From NCBI GenBank assembly GCA_024529925.1, contig JAFEUB010001198.1, forward strand, positions 698,501 to 762,500: a DNA stretch of 64,000 bases. Direction: 5' to 3'. How positions within the stretch are numbered: the first letter of the stretch is position 1; every line of letters begins with the position of its first letter. The position numbers and the translations under genes are program-made. The notes under the pieces are model-generated. The model was not told the origin of the DNA and made no database searches. It worked only from the letters and a program-made list of their open reading frames with translations. The stretch is from Ophthalmolycus amberensis (taxonomy: Eukaryota; Chordata; Actinopteri; Perciformes; Zoarcidae). This document shows, one piece after another, positions 12,371 through 25,431 of the stretch.

Positions 12371-12397
12371 GATATATATATATATATATATATATAA

Positions 12398-12487
<90 letters not shown>
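12371..12487. repeat. (TA)n tract with two identical aaacacaca interruptions
   Basis: Three (TA)n blocks are separated by the same 9-base interruption, indicating that a block plus interruption was itself duplicated. Confidence 0.9.
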
Positions 12488-12839
12488 CACAACCAAGTTT
12501 TTAATACCAACTTTCAATACATTGAGACTTTTGAATACATATGCTGATGTGACGGACACATCTCATGCAATTTAAAACGGCATTTAGACCTTCATGTTAG
12601 GAAATAAAACTTACAAAAATAGGATTAAATACTAACTTAAATAAATGGAATGTGGAAACTAAATGTAACAGTCGGATGCTCTGTAAATTTCTTTAAATCT
12701 GGAAACTAGACAACGTGATTTTGATTAGTCTCCTTCAAAAAAACAAAAACGAGGCTACGATGGCATTGTTTGACGTGTCACCATGCACATCCAGCACATA
12801 ATCAAAGAGTACCTAAAGGAGCCAATCACCTTTGTCGTT

Positions 12840-13080
12840 TTTGTAATGCACACATTGACTTGTGGCGGGTGACACGTTCACCATTCGTTTCCGCCTTGCT
12901 GGGCCAATTAAATGGCCTGTTCTAATTCTGTTTGACAACGGCTGGCCGCGCAGCAGAAAGCAGATTAAAGACATGAGAGGTTGGTCCCACAAGCTGTTTG
13001 TTTCTAATCGCTTCTTCCATGGATCAATTCACTCAATAGACCAGCCGCTATGTGCATGACAGGCAAAGCCACGGCCGTAT
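12840..13080. promoter_or_regulatory. Candidate conserved non-coding element
   Basis: This is a non-repetitive, balanced-composition stretch with homeodomain-type aattaaat/taattctg sites and tgtgcatgacaggc at its end. It shares TGCATGACAGGC with 14724-14735. Function is inferred; no alignment was possible. Confidence 0.2.
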
Positions 13081-13714
13081 TACAGTTTTCTTGCCATTTT
13101 CATTTGGAATGTATTTCTCTGGTCCTGTAGGCATGGTCTCTCATTAGAGAAGAAATGAGCTGTTACTCACTGCACAGTGTCAAAATGGCTCTACAGAACT
13201 CCAAATAATGCCCACACTGATTAGTCATTAGCCAGACTTCATTAAAGTTTTCAAACATCTGTTCTTTGCATGTTCCTGTATCTAGATACAGTATTTAACA
13301 AAGTGTAAATAATAATATGCTTGGACCAACACACTTTGTCAATTGACTGTTTGTATTGCGGAGCCTATGAGGGGAAGATAAAATGCTATCTGAAATCACA
13401 CACTGGGGCGGCATTATGCTGCCGATGTTTGGTTCAGTGGGAATAATCAAAGCTGGTGTAACGGCGGATCTTCTTCAGTGTTGCAGAATCTCTGTATGAA
13501 AAGGGCTTCGGTTGTTGGAGATGAATTGCTATCATTTAAATTGCAAGAGTACCCATTAAACCCTGGCTTTGTATTCCCTGTACTTGGTATCAAAGTACCT
13601 CCTATCTTTCTGGGAAACCCTGAATGAAATTCATAGGAAATTGTCAAGTCGAAAAATGAAGCATCACCAAACATACGTGTTGTAACTCTGTTATGTTCAT
13701 TCTGTGCTCATGAC

Positions 13715-13945
13715 ATCTATCACACTTCCGTCCATCCTGATCGAGGATCCTCCTCTGTTGCTCTCCCTAAGGTCTCCTCCTCTTTTCTCCCCGTTAAAGG
13801 GTTTTTTTGCGGAGTTTTTCCTGTTCCGGGTTCCGGGACAGAGGATGTCGTATGTGTACAGATTGTAAAACCCTCTGAGGCAAATTTGTGATTTGTGATT
13901 TTGGGCTATACAAAAACAAATTGAATTGAATTTCAGTATCATGTA
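13715..13945 (+). mobile_element. Common teleost interspersed repeat, probably a LINE 3' tail
   Basis: It contains cagaggatgtcgtatgtgta, cctctgaggcaaatttgtga, and ends in ttgaattgaatt. I recognise this as a very frequent fish repeat with a TGAAT-type simple tail. The parent family is not certain. Confidence 0.55.
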
Positions 13946-14699
13946 CACTTTGTCTGGATTTGTCCTTCTTAGTATGTGTCTTGGAAGACATCAGTGTAAG
14001 CCACTCGATAAATTCATCTTCTAATCTTTGTGGAATCACTCTGAACTCCCGTTCTCTCCATCTAGAAGGATCTGACAACTGACATGACGTATGCTTGTCT
14101 GCTTTTCTTCAACTATGTCACTTATTTAGAGTGATGCTAACCACTGACTATTTTTTGTTTGTACTTGTCCTTAACAGAAATTATATTATGTTGAGCAGCA
14201 GCAGAGCCAAATGAAATGAAATCCTTTATTGTTCTCGTGCTCTTCCTCCCTGAATCACTGAGGGTTTGTGTAAGTCGGCTGTTTTGAATAGCTCATAGGT
14301 TTTTAAAGGGCCAGCAGAGACCAGATGTTAATGACTACGACCTATATGCTGTAGCAACAGGTTACAAATCAAAGTTGAGCTCGAAATTTATTCCAGAGCT
14401 CCAATCGTGTTTTTGTTGAACTCTTTTCTGTTCCATTAAAAAAAATACCATTAGCGAGTTCTCAGTGCTATTTGTACAAAACAAATGAGCAACACTTCAA
14501 CGACGACTCGCCGACGATGCAGCTGGCCACGCTTGTCCGTTCTGTGGTTTTCTTCGCATGCAGTGTAAACATGGCAATAGACCGAGATTAGGTGAAAAGC
14601 TGTGCAAATGTTAAATGAATGATAAGTAAATGGTATGTGCTCAGATTTCTCCCTGTGGGTTTCACTTGTGCAGTCTCATCGTCTAAAGCAGCTGGTGAG

Positions 14700-14760
14700 C
14701 TCAGTGAGGAGGGAGATAGCATTTGCATGACAGGCGAGCGAGCAGTGGTGTTCAAAGGAG
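14700..14760. promoter_or_regulatory. Composite octamer/TGACAG motif
   Basis: ATTTGCAT (14721-14728, POU octamer) is directly joined to TGACAGG (14728-14734, Meis/Pbx-like). This is motif-level evidence only. Confidence 0.2.
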
Positions 14761-17039
14761 AGGAAAGACTAAAAATGCCAACTTGATAAGGGAAATAATC
14801 TGTTTCTCCTTTCTAAAACGATGCTTGTAGTTTACAATTTAGTTGTCATTTCTCACTCTAGGATGTATCAGTCATGACAATCATTATTTTTTGATCCCAA
14901 TGACAGCTACAAAAAAGGACTGTGTGGGCGACCAAACCTCTGTTGCTATCTATACAAGTGCAAATTGGGCAACGCACCTTTTTGTTAGCCTGTGTCTCCA
15001 TGACAACTCCTTTGTTCTTAATGCTTTTGAAACCTGCTTCTATGATAAAAAGGCAACTTGAAAATTCAGATTGAGCGTGTGAGTGTAAACTAAACTTCAT
15101 AGTGATTTTAGTCAATGAATCCACTGCTACGAAGGTGGTCCATGGATGTTTGTTTTATTTAGTCATGATATTATTGAGTTAATCATAAATGGAGAAAAGA
15201 GAATCTAAGTGAGTAATGATGGGGTCACTAATGAGATGCCTAGAGTGAACCTAGTAGTATTCAGTTTCTTTAACGGGGGTCGGTCCACAGTGTGCAATGC
15301 AACAACCGCCGTAAACATAAAATGTCTTGTCACTGTTAGTCCCCATGAAATCAAGGGCAGGATAAATGTTGTAAGCAGGCTTCTGATGTTTTTAGATTTT
15401 ATCAGCGGAATCAATTAACATAAATTCAGTGAGTTAAAACTAAAGCAGACTAAAGTGTTGGCTGTTATCTGGAGAATGTTTGCAAGCCAGCTTCTGTCTG
15501 CTGAGCCAAAGAAAAACTGACGTTCTGGCAAAAGATAGGAAAGTGACCATAAATGATCTAGCGTTAGATGCTACTCCTCTGCTCAATCAGTGAAACTATA
15601 TTATTAGCTAACGTAAGGTTGGCTCACAGCCAGAGTGAGACAGATAGCTGTCAACGGGATCAACGTACGGGATATCTGCTATCCTCAGCTGTAATTGTCA
15701 GAAGGGACCTATCAGCAGTGTTTCATGACACTTGTATAAATGTAATGATGATTTTTGAAAAAAACGTGTTAAGTAATTGTAAGTATTTCAGTATTGTATT
15801 ATCTCACTAATTTTTTAGATGCATGTATGAAATCTTCTTTGTTCTTTGAAGTAAAATACTGATAATACTTGTGCTTGGTGTCATAGTTCGGCCCTGGTCC
15901 AACTAAAGGCTGCACTCTTTTTAAAAGATGATTCTGGCTCAAGCACTGCGTTAATGGAGTAATGTTCCATGGAAACATCCAGATGCTATCTTGGTAGTCC
16001 TGCTGTGTACCGGGTAGTTTTAAAGGAAATAGACCTAAAATGTTCGATGCTTTATACTGTAACTTAACCCGTGTCTGTGATATTGTGTTTGAGAACACAT
16101 ACCGAATATGCGTCACTGTTAACCAGCCTGATATACCCATATAAACACCTGAGCTACTGGCCCTGCACCCCACCCCTCAGCCCACTCCACCCCCATCACC
16201 ACTGGGGCTGCTAATTGGATGTGGCAGGGAATTGCGGCGCACTTGCCTTGCAGCGACTTGTACCCTATAACCATACACAAATCGATCTGACATGTGGTAT
16301 TATATTCAATTACCAAGCGGTGCAGTGACAGGGAAAAGGATTTGCTCAACCCCCCACCTCTCTGTCTCACACACCCTCCCAGACCAGCTGGAGAGCAGAG
16401 GGATGTTCAGCCAAGCAACAGGAGATGCTGCTCCATCCGAGCTATCCGTCAAGCAGCGGTTTAAGACCAGCCTGCAGCTAGCCGCCTCTCCCTGGAGATG
16501 GCTTTCAGTATACACATAACCCTCTGATGACTTATTCCATGGAGGCCAGAACAACCCATTCCCCTCAAAAATGCCTGTAATGTTCCCTCACTTGCATCCT
16601 TTCCATGCGAGGAGAGAGGAAATGAGGAAATATTTTTTTAAGAGACATGAGACGTCCTTTCCTCAGTTGCGTCACGTGAAGCGACGTCTGTTTCTGGTCT
16701 TTATGGTCTCAATCTCTAGTTTCAAGTCTTCTTCAATACAGCATAATGTTCATTTAGTAAATTATGGTCCATTTAGAGTCAAACAGACCATAATGCAGGG
16801 GATGCTTTAGGGCGGGGCTACACGGTGATTGACAAGTCACTACCAAGGCATTGTCTGGTAGTCCATGTTTTCCTCTTACAACTTCAGCCCTTTCACCGTG
16901 TGTTTTCAGTTCATGAAAGTTGATTATAACCTTTAATTTCTTCTGCCTGTGAGTCTGTGTTGGGAACGTAAAGGAGCGTGTTTGGGTTATCAGCATTTAA
17001 GAAACTGTAATTCTTGACATCAATAGAATTATTAATGTA

Positions 17040-18880
17040 TGTAACAATTATTAATGATTATTAATAATAACGGGGCACCACCCTGCGAACAGGGACCAAT
17101 AACCAAACGATAAAACTAAGTCTCATAATTAGTAGTCACTCATAATGTCAATAGTCGGGTGCGACTACACATTCAGTGACAGTGAAGGGTTTAAGTTCGA
17201 GCACAAGCTACTACATACAATTTCATTACATACATATGCACAAGTAATCACAGACGACTGCTCCTTAAAGTATAACAGTTTATTAAATCAAAATAATAAA
17301 TGATCAAATCAATTAATATTGCAACCAACAAACGTTATCATACAATTTTATATGCCTAATACCTAAAGTCTAATGAATAAAAGGGAGGAGGGTGTACAGG
17401 TGTAAGTGTGTGTATGTGGGTCTGTGTGTGTGTGTGTGTCTTAAGGACTTACAGCTAAGCTACCACCAGATGGCGGAGTCGAGTGACTCTGGCAAAATGG
17501 CGGGGAGCTTACTGTATGTAATCACGTGTGCCGATGCATCGCGTGAGTTGGGACAATAGGCCACGGGGTTACCCCGGGGCAGGGGTCCTGGCTTGTGTGT
17601 ATGTTAAGTGGGAGAGCAAAGAAACAAGAGAAAGGGGGGTCATGAATCGAACTTCTGCTTGCGGTCCGCGTTGTAGTGAGAATGGGGGATCGCTGCCTTA
17701 CCATGCATAAGTATGCCGTTGTCGGGTTGAACTACCGGCAGCTTTATGCAGTGATAAGCGCGACTCTCCGCTCACTCAGAGTCGATTTAATGAAGAGAGA
17801 AATCAAACAGAACGAAATGAAATAAGTCAAAATAATCCCCACATACAACAGATCTTTATCGCTGTGGTGAGATGAGCGTGGTGTTCTCTGATCACGTCTC
17901 TCAAGTGATACTACACAACGATCCATCTACCATCAGCGACGAGTCTAATGCAGATAGTTACAGCAGTTCAAGACAATACAGCGGGGCTTCGGCGTCCGCG
18001 CTGATTACGCAATACCTTAATATCGCGCGACAGTAACTTCTCACAACAAAATACGGGAATATCAACACATAAATGAATAACCTGAATTGAACGTAGGTTA
18101 TATTAAGCTAAGCTATGCCCAGATGCAATGAATCTTACTGTGAGACGCTTCCTCGCAGAGGAGAGACTGGTCCGTTGAAGAATGGCCCGTTCCCTCGAGG
18201 GAAAGGGAGGGGGGCTGCTTTCAGCGCGGCCTTGCAGCGGGCGCTGTGTCTCGCACGGCTTTTGCTGGTGCGGCTTCGGTCCGTTGGCGTGGCTCTGGAG
18301 CAAACGCAGGTCCGATCTGTACTCGCTGCAGGGAGGACAGTTAACTTCGGATGAGATGGCGTGTCTGCGCGTCTTACCGTGAATCATCGGTGAAGGAGTG
18401 AGGCTTGGTCGTGCTCCTTCTGCCGGCTTGTGCACAAAAGAAAAAGTAAAAACGGAGAAACGGATCGGGGAAGTGATTCGATCTCACAGGGTGATGAGCC
18501 TTACTCAGAGTGGAGCACTGCTGTTTCGTCCAGCGAAATGGCTCGTGCCCTGTCAGGGTTTGATGAGGGTTGTAGGCCGCAACTTCCTCGTGGCTGCGTC
18601 GGCAGCGTGATGCTGGAGGGGAAAGCTGGATCTTCTGTGTGCCTGGACAAGTCCGGCGCGAAGAGAGCGTTTGTGTGCTCCCTAGCTCGACTGAGGTCGA
18701 AGGGAAAAAGCAATGAGGTGTGAGCTGCAGGCAGTTTTGTAGGACAGTGGTTGAACCACAGGGGTCCTGGTGCTGTCTTGGCTCTTGGCCAATGAGATTG
18801 CAGCGGTGCATTCAGGTGACTTCAGGAACCATAGTTTTGGGGGGGGGGGGGGGAATTCACCCCCTACTGTGAAATTCCTT
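17040..18880 (-). mobile_element. CpG-rich block, possible solo LTR or other insertion (minus orientation)
   Basis: The block starts tgtaacaattattaatgatt, then ggggcaccaccctgcgaaca. On the minus strand, AATAAA (17284-17279) is followed by ~240 bp ending ...GGTGGTGCCCCG, which resembles an R-U5 end. From ~17450 to 18700 CpG is far denser than in the flanks (cgcgcg, gcgcggcc, tccgcgctg). I could not find a matching second end or target duplication, and frames inside are not recognisable. A CpG-island promoter is the alternative. Confidence 0.3.
18839..18853. repeat. Poly-G tract of 15 bases
   Basis: A homopolymer run near the right edge of the CpG-rich block. Confidence 0.9.
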
Positions 18881-21249
18881 CAGAGGAGGTTTGCTCTCAT
18901 CAAACCACAATCAGGATGAAACCTTTGCTTGGAAAAGGGAAGGCCTGATTCTCTTTGTTCACAGCACAGGTTGAAGCCATATGGTCAGACCCCAACATCT
19001 GTTTTTCATACTGTGGACAAATGTCAATGTGAAAGCATCATAACTGTGCAAAATGCAGGCACAACACTTCAAGGTTATGTGGTTGAGATCAAAATAAACG
19101 GTGCGTTCAAAGATGGGTGTGGAAAATATAATTGAATTAACACACCCCAGAAATATATGTTCAAAAAAAGGCTCAGTCATTTCTTAAAATAGCTGCTCAA
19201 ATGCTCAAAACAAGAGGAAATATTGATTTGTTTGGGACTATTTTCAGTGTTGGATTAATCCACATTTCATGCTCTTGTGAGTATTTTGTGGCAGTGAGAC
19301 TTCGTATGTATAAACATTGTGTTTATTTCATGTTTATTTCATTCTTGTTTGACAGCGCAGACCATGTGATTCATCAAGTTTATTTGTGTGTGTGGTATCC
19401 CAATTTTTGTGAGGGAGGCCATTAATGTGAAAGTGTAACAGAAAGTGAAATTGAGGGTTTTATTGCATTGAGTGTTTTATTCAGGGATCAAAGGAAGACT
19501 TGTCTGGGTTTTGGTCCCGGAGGTAAAAAAGGGAACTTTAAAGCAGTGATAGCTGCCATTTGAACATATTAACCTTTCATTTGTTCTCTGTGTAGATAAA
19601 AGAGACTGGATTTGCTGAAATATAGTGAATTACTCCATTTACATCTGGCCAGTTCAGGGTTGCTACGTTCTTTGTTCGCCTTTCCTGCTCAGATACGAGG
19701 AACCGAGAGCTGCTTGTTGTCTTCGTCGACGTTAACGAGGTTAGTCCACTCACTGCTGCTCAGCCCTGAGAGAGAACTCTTCTACACAACAATTTGGTGA
19801 ATACTCTTCTACACAACAATTTGGTGAATACCCACATAACTACTTTCTCTCAGGAAAGTCAGGCGAGAAAAGAGTCCTATTTTACTGTCTCTGTTACTTC
19901 AAGGAAATATGGGACTCGTCTCCCAAACTGTCATTATTAAATACTTTCCAAACCCTCTGATCCTTCTCCAAACCTTTATGTTTTGCAGCTACTGAGGGGA
20001 TTCTGTGTTCAGTCTGAGCTCTAGAATATAAAGAGCACACACTGACATACTTTAACTCCCCTTTGTATGAACTGGTCTTTCAACCTCTGCGCAACAGTTA
20101 GTTTTAACTTGCTAATGCCTGAAGTCATGTCTGCAGTCATCTGGTTCAAGGATCATTTATCGTCATTATTAGCCAGAAGTCTTATTTCATCCATCCTATT
20201 TTCCTGCGACCGAACCTCAGACTGCTACAAGTAGGCTGGGTAGTGGAGTGCCTCAGGTCCTAGCTGGGTTAGCTTAGCTTCCATCACGGCTCTCCTCCCT
20301 CACCTCCCTGCGGCAGTTCGGTGGCGTTTGGTCCGGCAGGTCTGGCTAGGTCGTCGGCCGTGGGCGTCTTGAGGGCCGCTGCACATTTTCCAATGCCGAG
20401 TGTATTCTGTCACATGCCATAAGTACTCCAGCTTAACCTGCAAAATCTACGGTGGCATATTCCAGAAATATATGTTACGCAAATAGTCGTCATTCTCAGA
20501 GTTTAGTTCTTCAGAGAAATGTTAAAGAACAAAACAGAAAAATTGTGTCTGTATTTTTTTCTGAAAGCTCGGGTTGAATCGGGGAACACTCTGACATATG
20601 CAATGGTGACGAGGGCTCTTGCTCTGCTCGTCCCCATGACAGAAGCTTCTCTGCTGAGATGGGCCGCTCTTTCAGTTTAAAGGCTTTCATTTTCAAGGAT
20701 TCTTTCATTTTATTTCCAAAACCAATTACAAAAAAACACTTGAATATCCCAACACTAAAATTGAAATCCAAACGCATTTCAATAAAACATTCAACCCTTT
20801 GAGTGGGTGTCTCATTCCTTGAAGCAGTCCTGTATACAAAGTGCTACAAATGCTTGTAGAGGAGAAGGCCTTTATTACAATCCCAAATGTGTCACTCAGG
20901 GCTTTAGAAACTGGACAGACTCCTTTCTTTCACACTGGAAGACTACTTTTTAACAAAGTTTATTTAACATTTAGGTAAAGAAGTATTTTTTCAGGTTGTA
21001 AGACGTAATGTTCCGTTTTAAAATTCATGGTCTCTCTCTAGACTTTTTAAACTATGCTATGCTGCCAGGCATGGTTTCCTGGGCACACTCTCCACCATTA
21101 AACATGCTATTTATACTGATAGGAATGATGGGTAGACCTTAAGGCTGAGTCCCTACTGCTTGGGTCCCAGTCCGGCCCAGGGCCCTTTGCTGTCATCCCC
21201 TCTCCTGCCTTTCCCGTCTGTTTCTCACAATCTCGTAAAGTGTAATATG

Positions 21250-23000
21250 CCCCAAAAATGTCTCAAATAATGATAGGAATGATGGCCAACAGAATGAATG
21301 TAAAACCCAGGTGGGGTTATTGTAGTGCTCAAACCTCCTGGTTCAAGTCGCTTGACTCAATCATTACTCAATTCTACTGGAAAAATAAAACACCAAGAAT
21401 TAAACTGGCCACTCTACAAAAACCAAAAACACAAGGAGGACTTGAAGCTCCACATTTTTTTCACTACTCTCTAGCAAATAAACTTCAGTACATTCTTAAA
21501 TGGATCCACCCCAGCCAATCAGACAACACATGGTTAGATATAGAACAGACAGTTTGTAAGGACATTCTTGTTTCAATATACTAACAATAGCAGAAACTCT
21601 GACAGCCTGGTGGAAATTCCACAAAATCACTAACATCACTTTTGCACCTTCAAATTTTACTCCCATATGGAACAATCCTGATTTTCTAAGTCACAAGACA
21701 CCTCTTAATCTCCACACATGGTCCGCTAAAGGCATCACTCATCTGAAATGCATCTTCAATAATAACACCATGGTTTCATTCCCTCACTTGGTTCAGAAGT
21801 ACGGCATCAGGAGCAATCAATTTTTGGAATATCTGCAACTCAAATCATCCGTTCAATCCAAACTTAACATTAAGGCCACTAACCTAGAATTACCCCCCTC
21901 AACCTCAGAATTAATTAATATCCCCTCTTCAAAAAAGTTAATCTCAAAAATATGTAGAGTAATATCACAGTCTGACAAAACATCATCCATACCATCAAGA
22001 AAATGGGAATCAGACCTGTCCATCACTCCTGATGCTGATTTCTGGAACCAAATCTGCAATAACATCTACTTCATGACTAAAAATGCCAATTTACAACTAA
22101 TACAGTATAAAATACTTCACCGAATTCATTACACCGGGCAAAAAATGTTTCAAATGGGATTCACGTCAGATATCTGTCCACATTGCACTCAAAACAGCCC
22201 GGATAGCTATGTTCACGCCACCTGGCACTGCACACCAGTTAATCACTTTTGGGAAGAAATAACTGAGTCACTGTCTGTATTCCTGGGCTGCCTCGTCCCT
22301 TTATCCCCTTCACTGTGCTTACTGGGAGACATCTCAACAATACATCTGAGTAAAACAAACCGCAAATTACTCCTTGTGGCCCTAACTATCGCCAAGAAAA
22401 CTATCCTCATGAACTGGAAATCAAGGAATAATACACACATCGCACACTGGAGAAACTTAATGATAGAGTATATTTCAATGGAAAATCTAACCTCATCCAT
22501 CATATACAACAGAACACCATTCCACCTGGTCATCCCTCACTATGTTTCTGCGAACGTGACACCACCCATTCTATTAATATTGAAATATGTATAGTATATA
22601 TACCGGTGTGTGTATATATATATATTTTTTTTTTGTGTATTTTTTACTATTGTTGATTTCAGTTTTGTTTTTCTTGCCGGACAACCAATTGAAACCCACG
22701 TACATGCATACATGAACATCCATATGCACACATACTTACCTGTTTTTCATATTTTATTTATTTTATTTATTTATTTTTTAATTTTTTTTATTATTATTAT
22801 TATTTTTATATATATTTTTTCCCTCCATCTCAAAAGGCTCAAGGACATTCCCACACACACACACACACACACACACTGACTATATGATATTTGCTGGATT
22901 TTATCCCATTGTTCTTGTCATCCTCTTGTTGTTATGTCTATGTATTGTCTTAATATTGTCTCGTGTCTTTCAATAAAAAAACAAAATAAAAAAATAAAAC
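21250..23000 (+). mobile_element. 5'-truncated L1/Tx1-type LINE, ORF2 C-terminal part
   Basis: Two open pieces read in sequence. Positions 21258-21584 contain SLDSIITQFYWKNKTPRIKL and KTQGGLEAPHFFHYSLANKL. Positions 21770-22594 end with the ORF2 zinc-knuckle-type CPHCTQNSPDSYVHATWHC and WKSRNNTHIAHWRN. These are hallmarks of fish L1-clade ORF2 downstream of the reverse transcriptase. A frame change near 21575 and stops between the pieces show the copy is dead. The 3' UTR holds TA, TTTA and CA repeats and ends in an A-rich tail (22970-23000). It lies in sense orientation inside the pdzd8 intron. Confidence 0.85.
22852..22876. repeat. (CA)n microsatellite in the L1 3' UTR
   Basis: About 12 tandem CA units just before the A-rich tail. 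Confidence 0.9.
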
Positions 23001-23584
23001 TCCAGCTTTATATCTTTGAAACCAGTGGTGCTGCTGGAGAGCAGTAGTCTGTCTCACTGGAGTTCTGTGTGCACTGACATATAATTAGGTACATAAGAGT
23101 GTCTGTGACTGTGTGCATATATTGGTGGTGTAGTGTGCATAAAAGGGAGATTGCCATTATTTGCTCTTCAGAAGAATAGACTCGTATGCTCACCTTTGTA
23201 AATCTATTATAGGCACCATTGCCACATTGCAGCCGGAGGTGCAGCTGTACACACACAGCTACAGTGCTGCTCCTATTATAGTAGGGATAGTCATCACCTA
23301 CACTCACCTTACAGCAGTTGTTACTCAAAGGGCACAATTTCACTGCCCTTAAAGTCTGAATCTTGAGTAGCCAAGCAGAAGTTGACCTGGATCTGAAGTT
23401 ACCATCTGCCATGTGCCAGTGACATATGTGGTGGATAAATAACTACACCAACCAGACACTCTGGTTGGTGTCGGTCTGTCTTTGTTCATCCTGCATCGCT
23501 CTTTTCTGTTCTTTAATGTAACGTTACTGGAGTGACGGCACCTCTCCCAGCTGTTAACAGACTGTTGTGCTACCGGGCTAGCCA

Positions 23585-23935
23585 GCGAGCTGTACCCAGC
23601 ATGCCGTTCGGCGGTGTAATTTTATAAATGTACAGCTATTAGTGTTGCAAATTGTTTATTAGTCACAAACTGTTGTGTCGTGGTGTTTTGCCCTGTTAAA
23701 GAGCGTTCGTAGTGGGTTATTAATTGTTGTGTTATATCCATGATTGGAGGTCCCTCTCAATACACTTAAGACAGCTAGCTCCGACAGTAGCGCTCATAGC
23801 GGCGAACAATATATTCTGCTGCCTGTTGAAGAGTTACAGCAGTTGTTTCGGCTATGCACCAGTATGACGGTGTGTGAAAAATTCACATCATATGGGAAAT
23901 TAAAACCGGTATACCGCCCAGCACTACCGTGTTGA
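23585..23935. mobile_element. Probable hAT-like element remnant
   Basis: The right end reads ggtataccgcccagcactac, the inverted form of a common fish hAT terminus (GTAGTGCTGGGCGGTAT). A 63-codon frame inside (23744-23935, containing LLPVEELQQLFRLC) may be the start of a transposon protein. Its left part shares gtacccagcatgccgttc with 5798-5815. Confidence 0.35.
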
Positions 23936-24359
23936 ATCTATGCCACAAAGTGTGCAGGCTGTTCTGGGGCAAAGGGCCCTATCCAATGACGACAGGTCGA
24001 CCTAATATAGTGGCATATGAGTGTATGTACACCGTGTGTGTAAAGGTTTTAAAAACACATTGAAATGTAGAGCTTTAAATATTTGCATGTCGGACTGATG
24101 CTTCGCAGGATTGATAATGCTGTGAGACTGACTGAATTGATGGTTGCATATTGTGGATAAGCGTGCTATTCCACTTTCAATATCCTGGTCAATGTTGTAG
24201 TCATCTCCTGTTGTTGCAGACAGCCTTGAGACCAGAACCTTGCTCCACACTAAGTAATGGTCAGCCTTCATGCTCTCCCCCAGAGCAACCTGTTGCCTCT
24301 ACAATGTTATCGTCTTTGTGGAAGAGCTGTAACATGGGCAGATCAGATTAAACCTTGAG

Positions 24360-24362
<3 letters not shown>

Positions 24363-24399
<37 letters not shown>
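24363..24399. repeat. (CA)n microsatellite
   Basis: About 18 tandem CA units. Confidence 0.95.
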
Positions 24400-24402
<3 letters not shown>

Positions 24403-25198
24403 CAAACTCAAAACACGAGACGAGAGTACTTAAAACATCGGAGAACATGCAAAGCTTTGAAAATGATTCATATTTTGAGATCATTGGATACTAACCCAGT
24501 GTATGAATGGTTCAAATTAGTGTCAACACAGAGTAATATATTGTAATCTTCTCAAACAAATATCTTGCCTTGGATGTTGGGTTTGTCTTGCTAACAAAGC
24601 CATGTAGCGCAGTAAAACATGAATATGATTGAATGGAATGGGCCTTGTTTTTCTATTCTTATCCTAAACTTCATACTGTTTCTGTGATGCTTGTTCGTAC
24701 AAGTTCATCAAGCTTTCTTAACTGCCAGTGAGAATATTATGCAGTTGATGTCACATTGTTGGTGCAACAATGTGACATGTACAAAGAGCCTGAGGCAGCT
24801 GTCAGAGTGAGAGCATTTTCAAATCATCTATCAAACTACATAGGCTGCTATGCCAAAACATGGCAATAAAAAGATGAGATGCAAAGCAATTTATGGTGAC
24901 ATTTATTCTCCACATTCATTCAGATTAAGGCATCATGATCTTTAAATCAACATGCGTTTGAGTAAAAAGGCAGACAGTCCTGGACTACTTACTAAATTCC
25001 AAATACGAGAAAATTGGTGAATATGCCAAACAGTCACTTGTACAAGCCGTCTAACAACAAATCGGTAGTATTTGTTGGGGAAACACACCAGTAGGCTTCA
25101 GAATGCAATGTTTATTTGGTATGATTAACATGGCACCATTGTTTGTTCAAGCGTTATTTTTTCTCCCTGCACATCATTGATAATGCACGTACAACCGT

Positions 25199-25431
25199 GG
25201 GGGCGACCGTGGCTCACTGGGTTAAGAGGGTTGTCCGCAGGGTCAACGGTTCGATCCTTGACTGGGACGTGTCACGTGTCGAAGTGTCCCTGAGCAAGAC
25301 ACTGAACCCCCGGCTCCCCGGGCGCCTATCATTGGCAGCCCACTGCTCCCTATATACAGGGATGGGTCAAATGCAGAAGTCAAATTTCGTGTATATGTAT
25401 ATGACAATAAAATCCTAACTTTAACTTTAAC
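25199..25431 (+). mobile_element. tRNA-derived SINE, nearly complete
   Basis: The head carries a polymerase III A-box-like tggctcactgg (25210-25220) and a B box ggttcgatcc (25248-25257). The body has gtcgaagtgtccctgagcaa, and the tail is aatcctaactttaacttt. It is a typical fish SINE. The tRNA-like part is not a functional tRNA gene, since it has no acceptor stem pairing. Confidence 0.8.

Noticed and set aside
15799..16173. 124-codon minus-strand frame
   Set aside because: No recognisable domain, low-complexity context and no splice signals or neighbours. Likely chance.
18374..18811. 145-codon minus-strand frame in the CpG-rich block
   Set aside because: GC-rich sequence lengthens random frames. 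Several frames on both strands are open and none resembles a protein I know.
21770..22594. Host gene of 274 codons
   Set aside because: The sequence is the C-terminal part of an L1-type ORF2, with a frame-broken upstream continuation and an A-rich tail.
25199..25270. tRNA gene
   Set aside because: It has A- and B-box-like motifs but no cloverleaf pairing, and a SINE body and tail follow. It is a SINE head.
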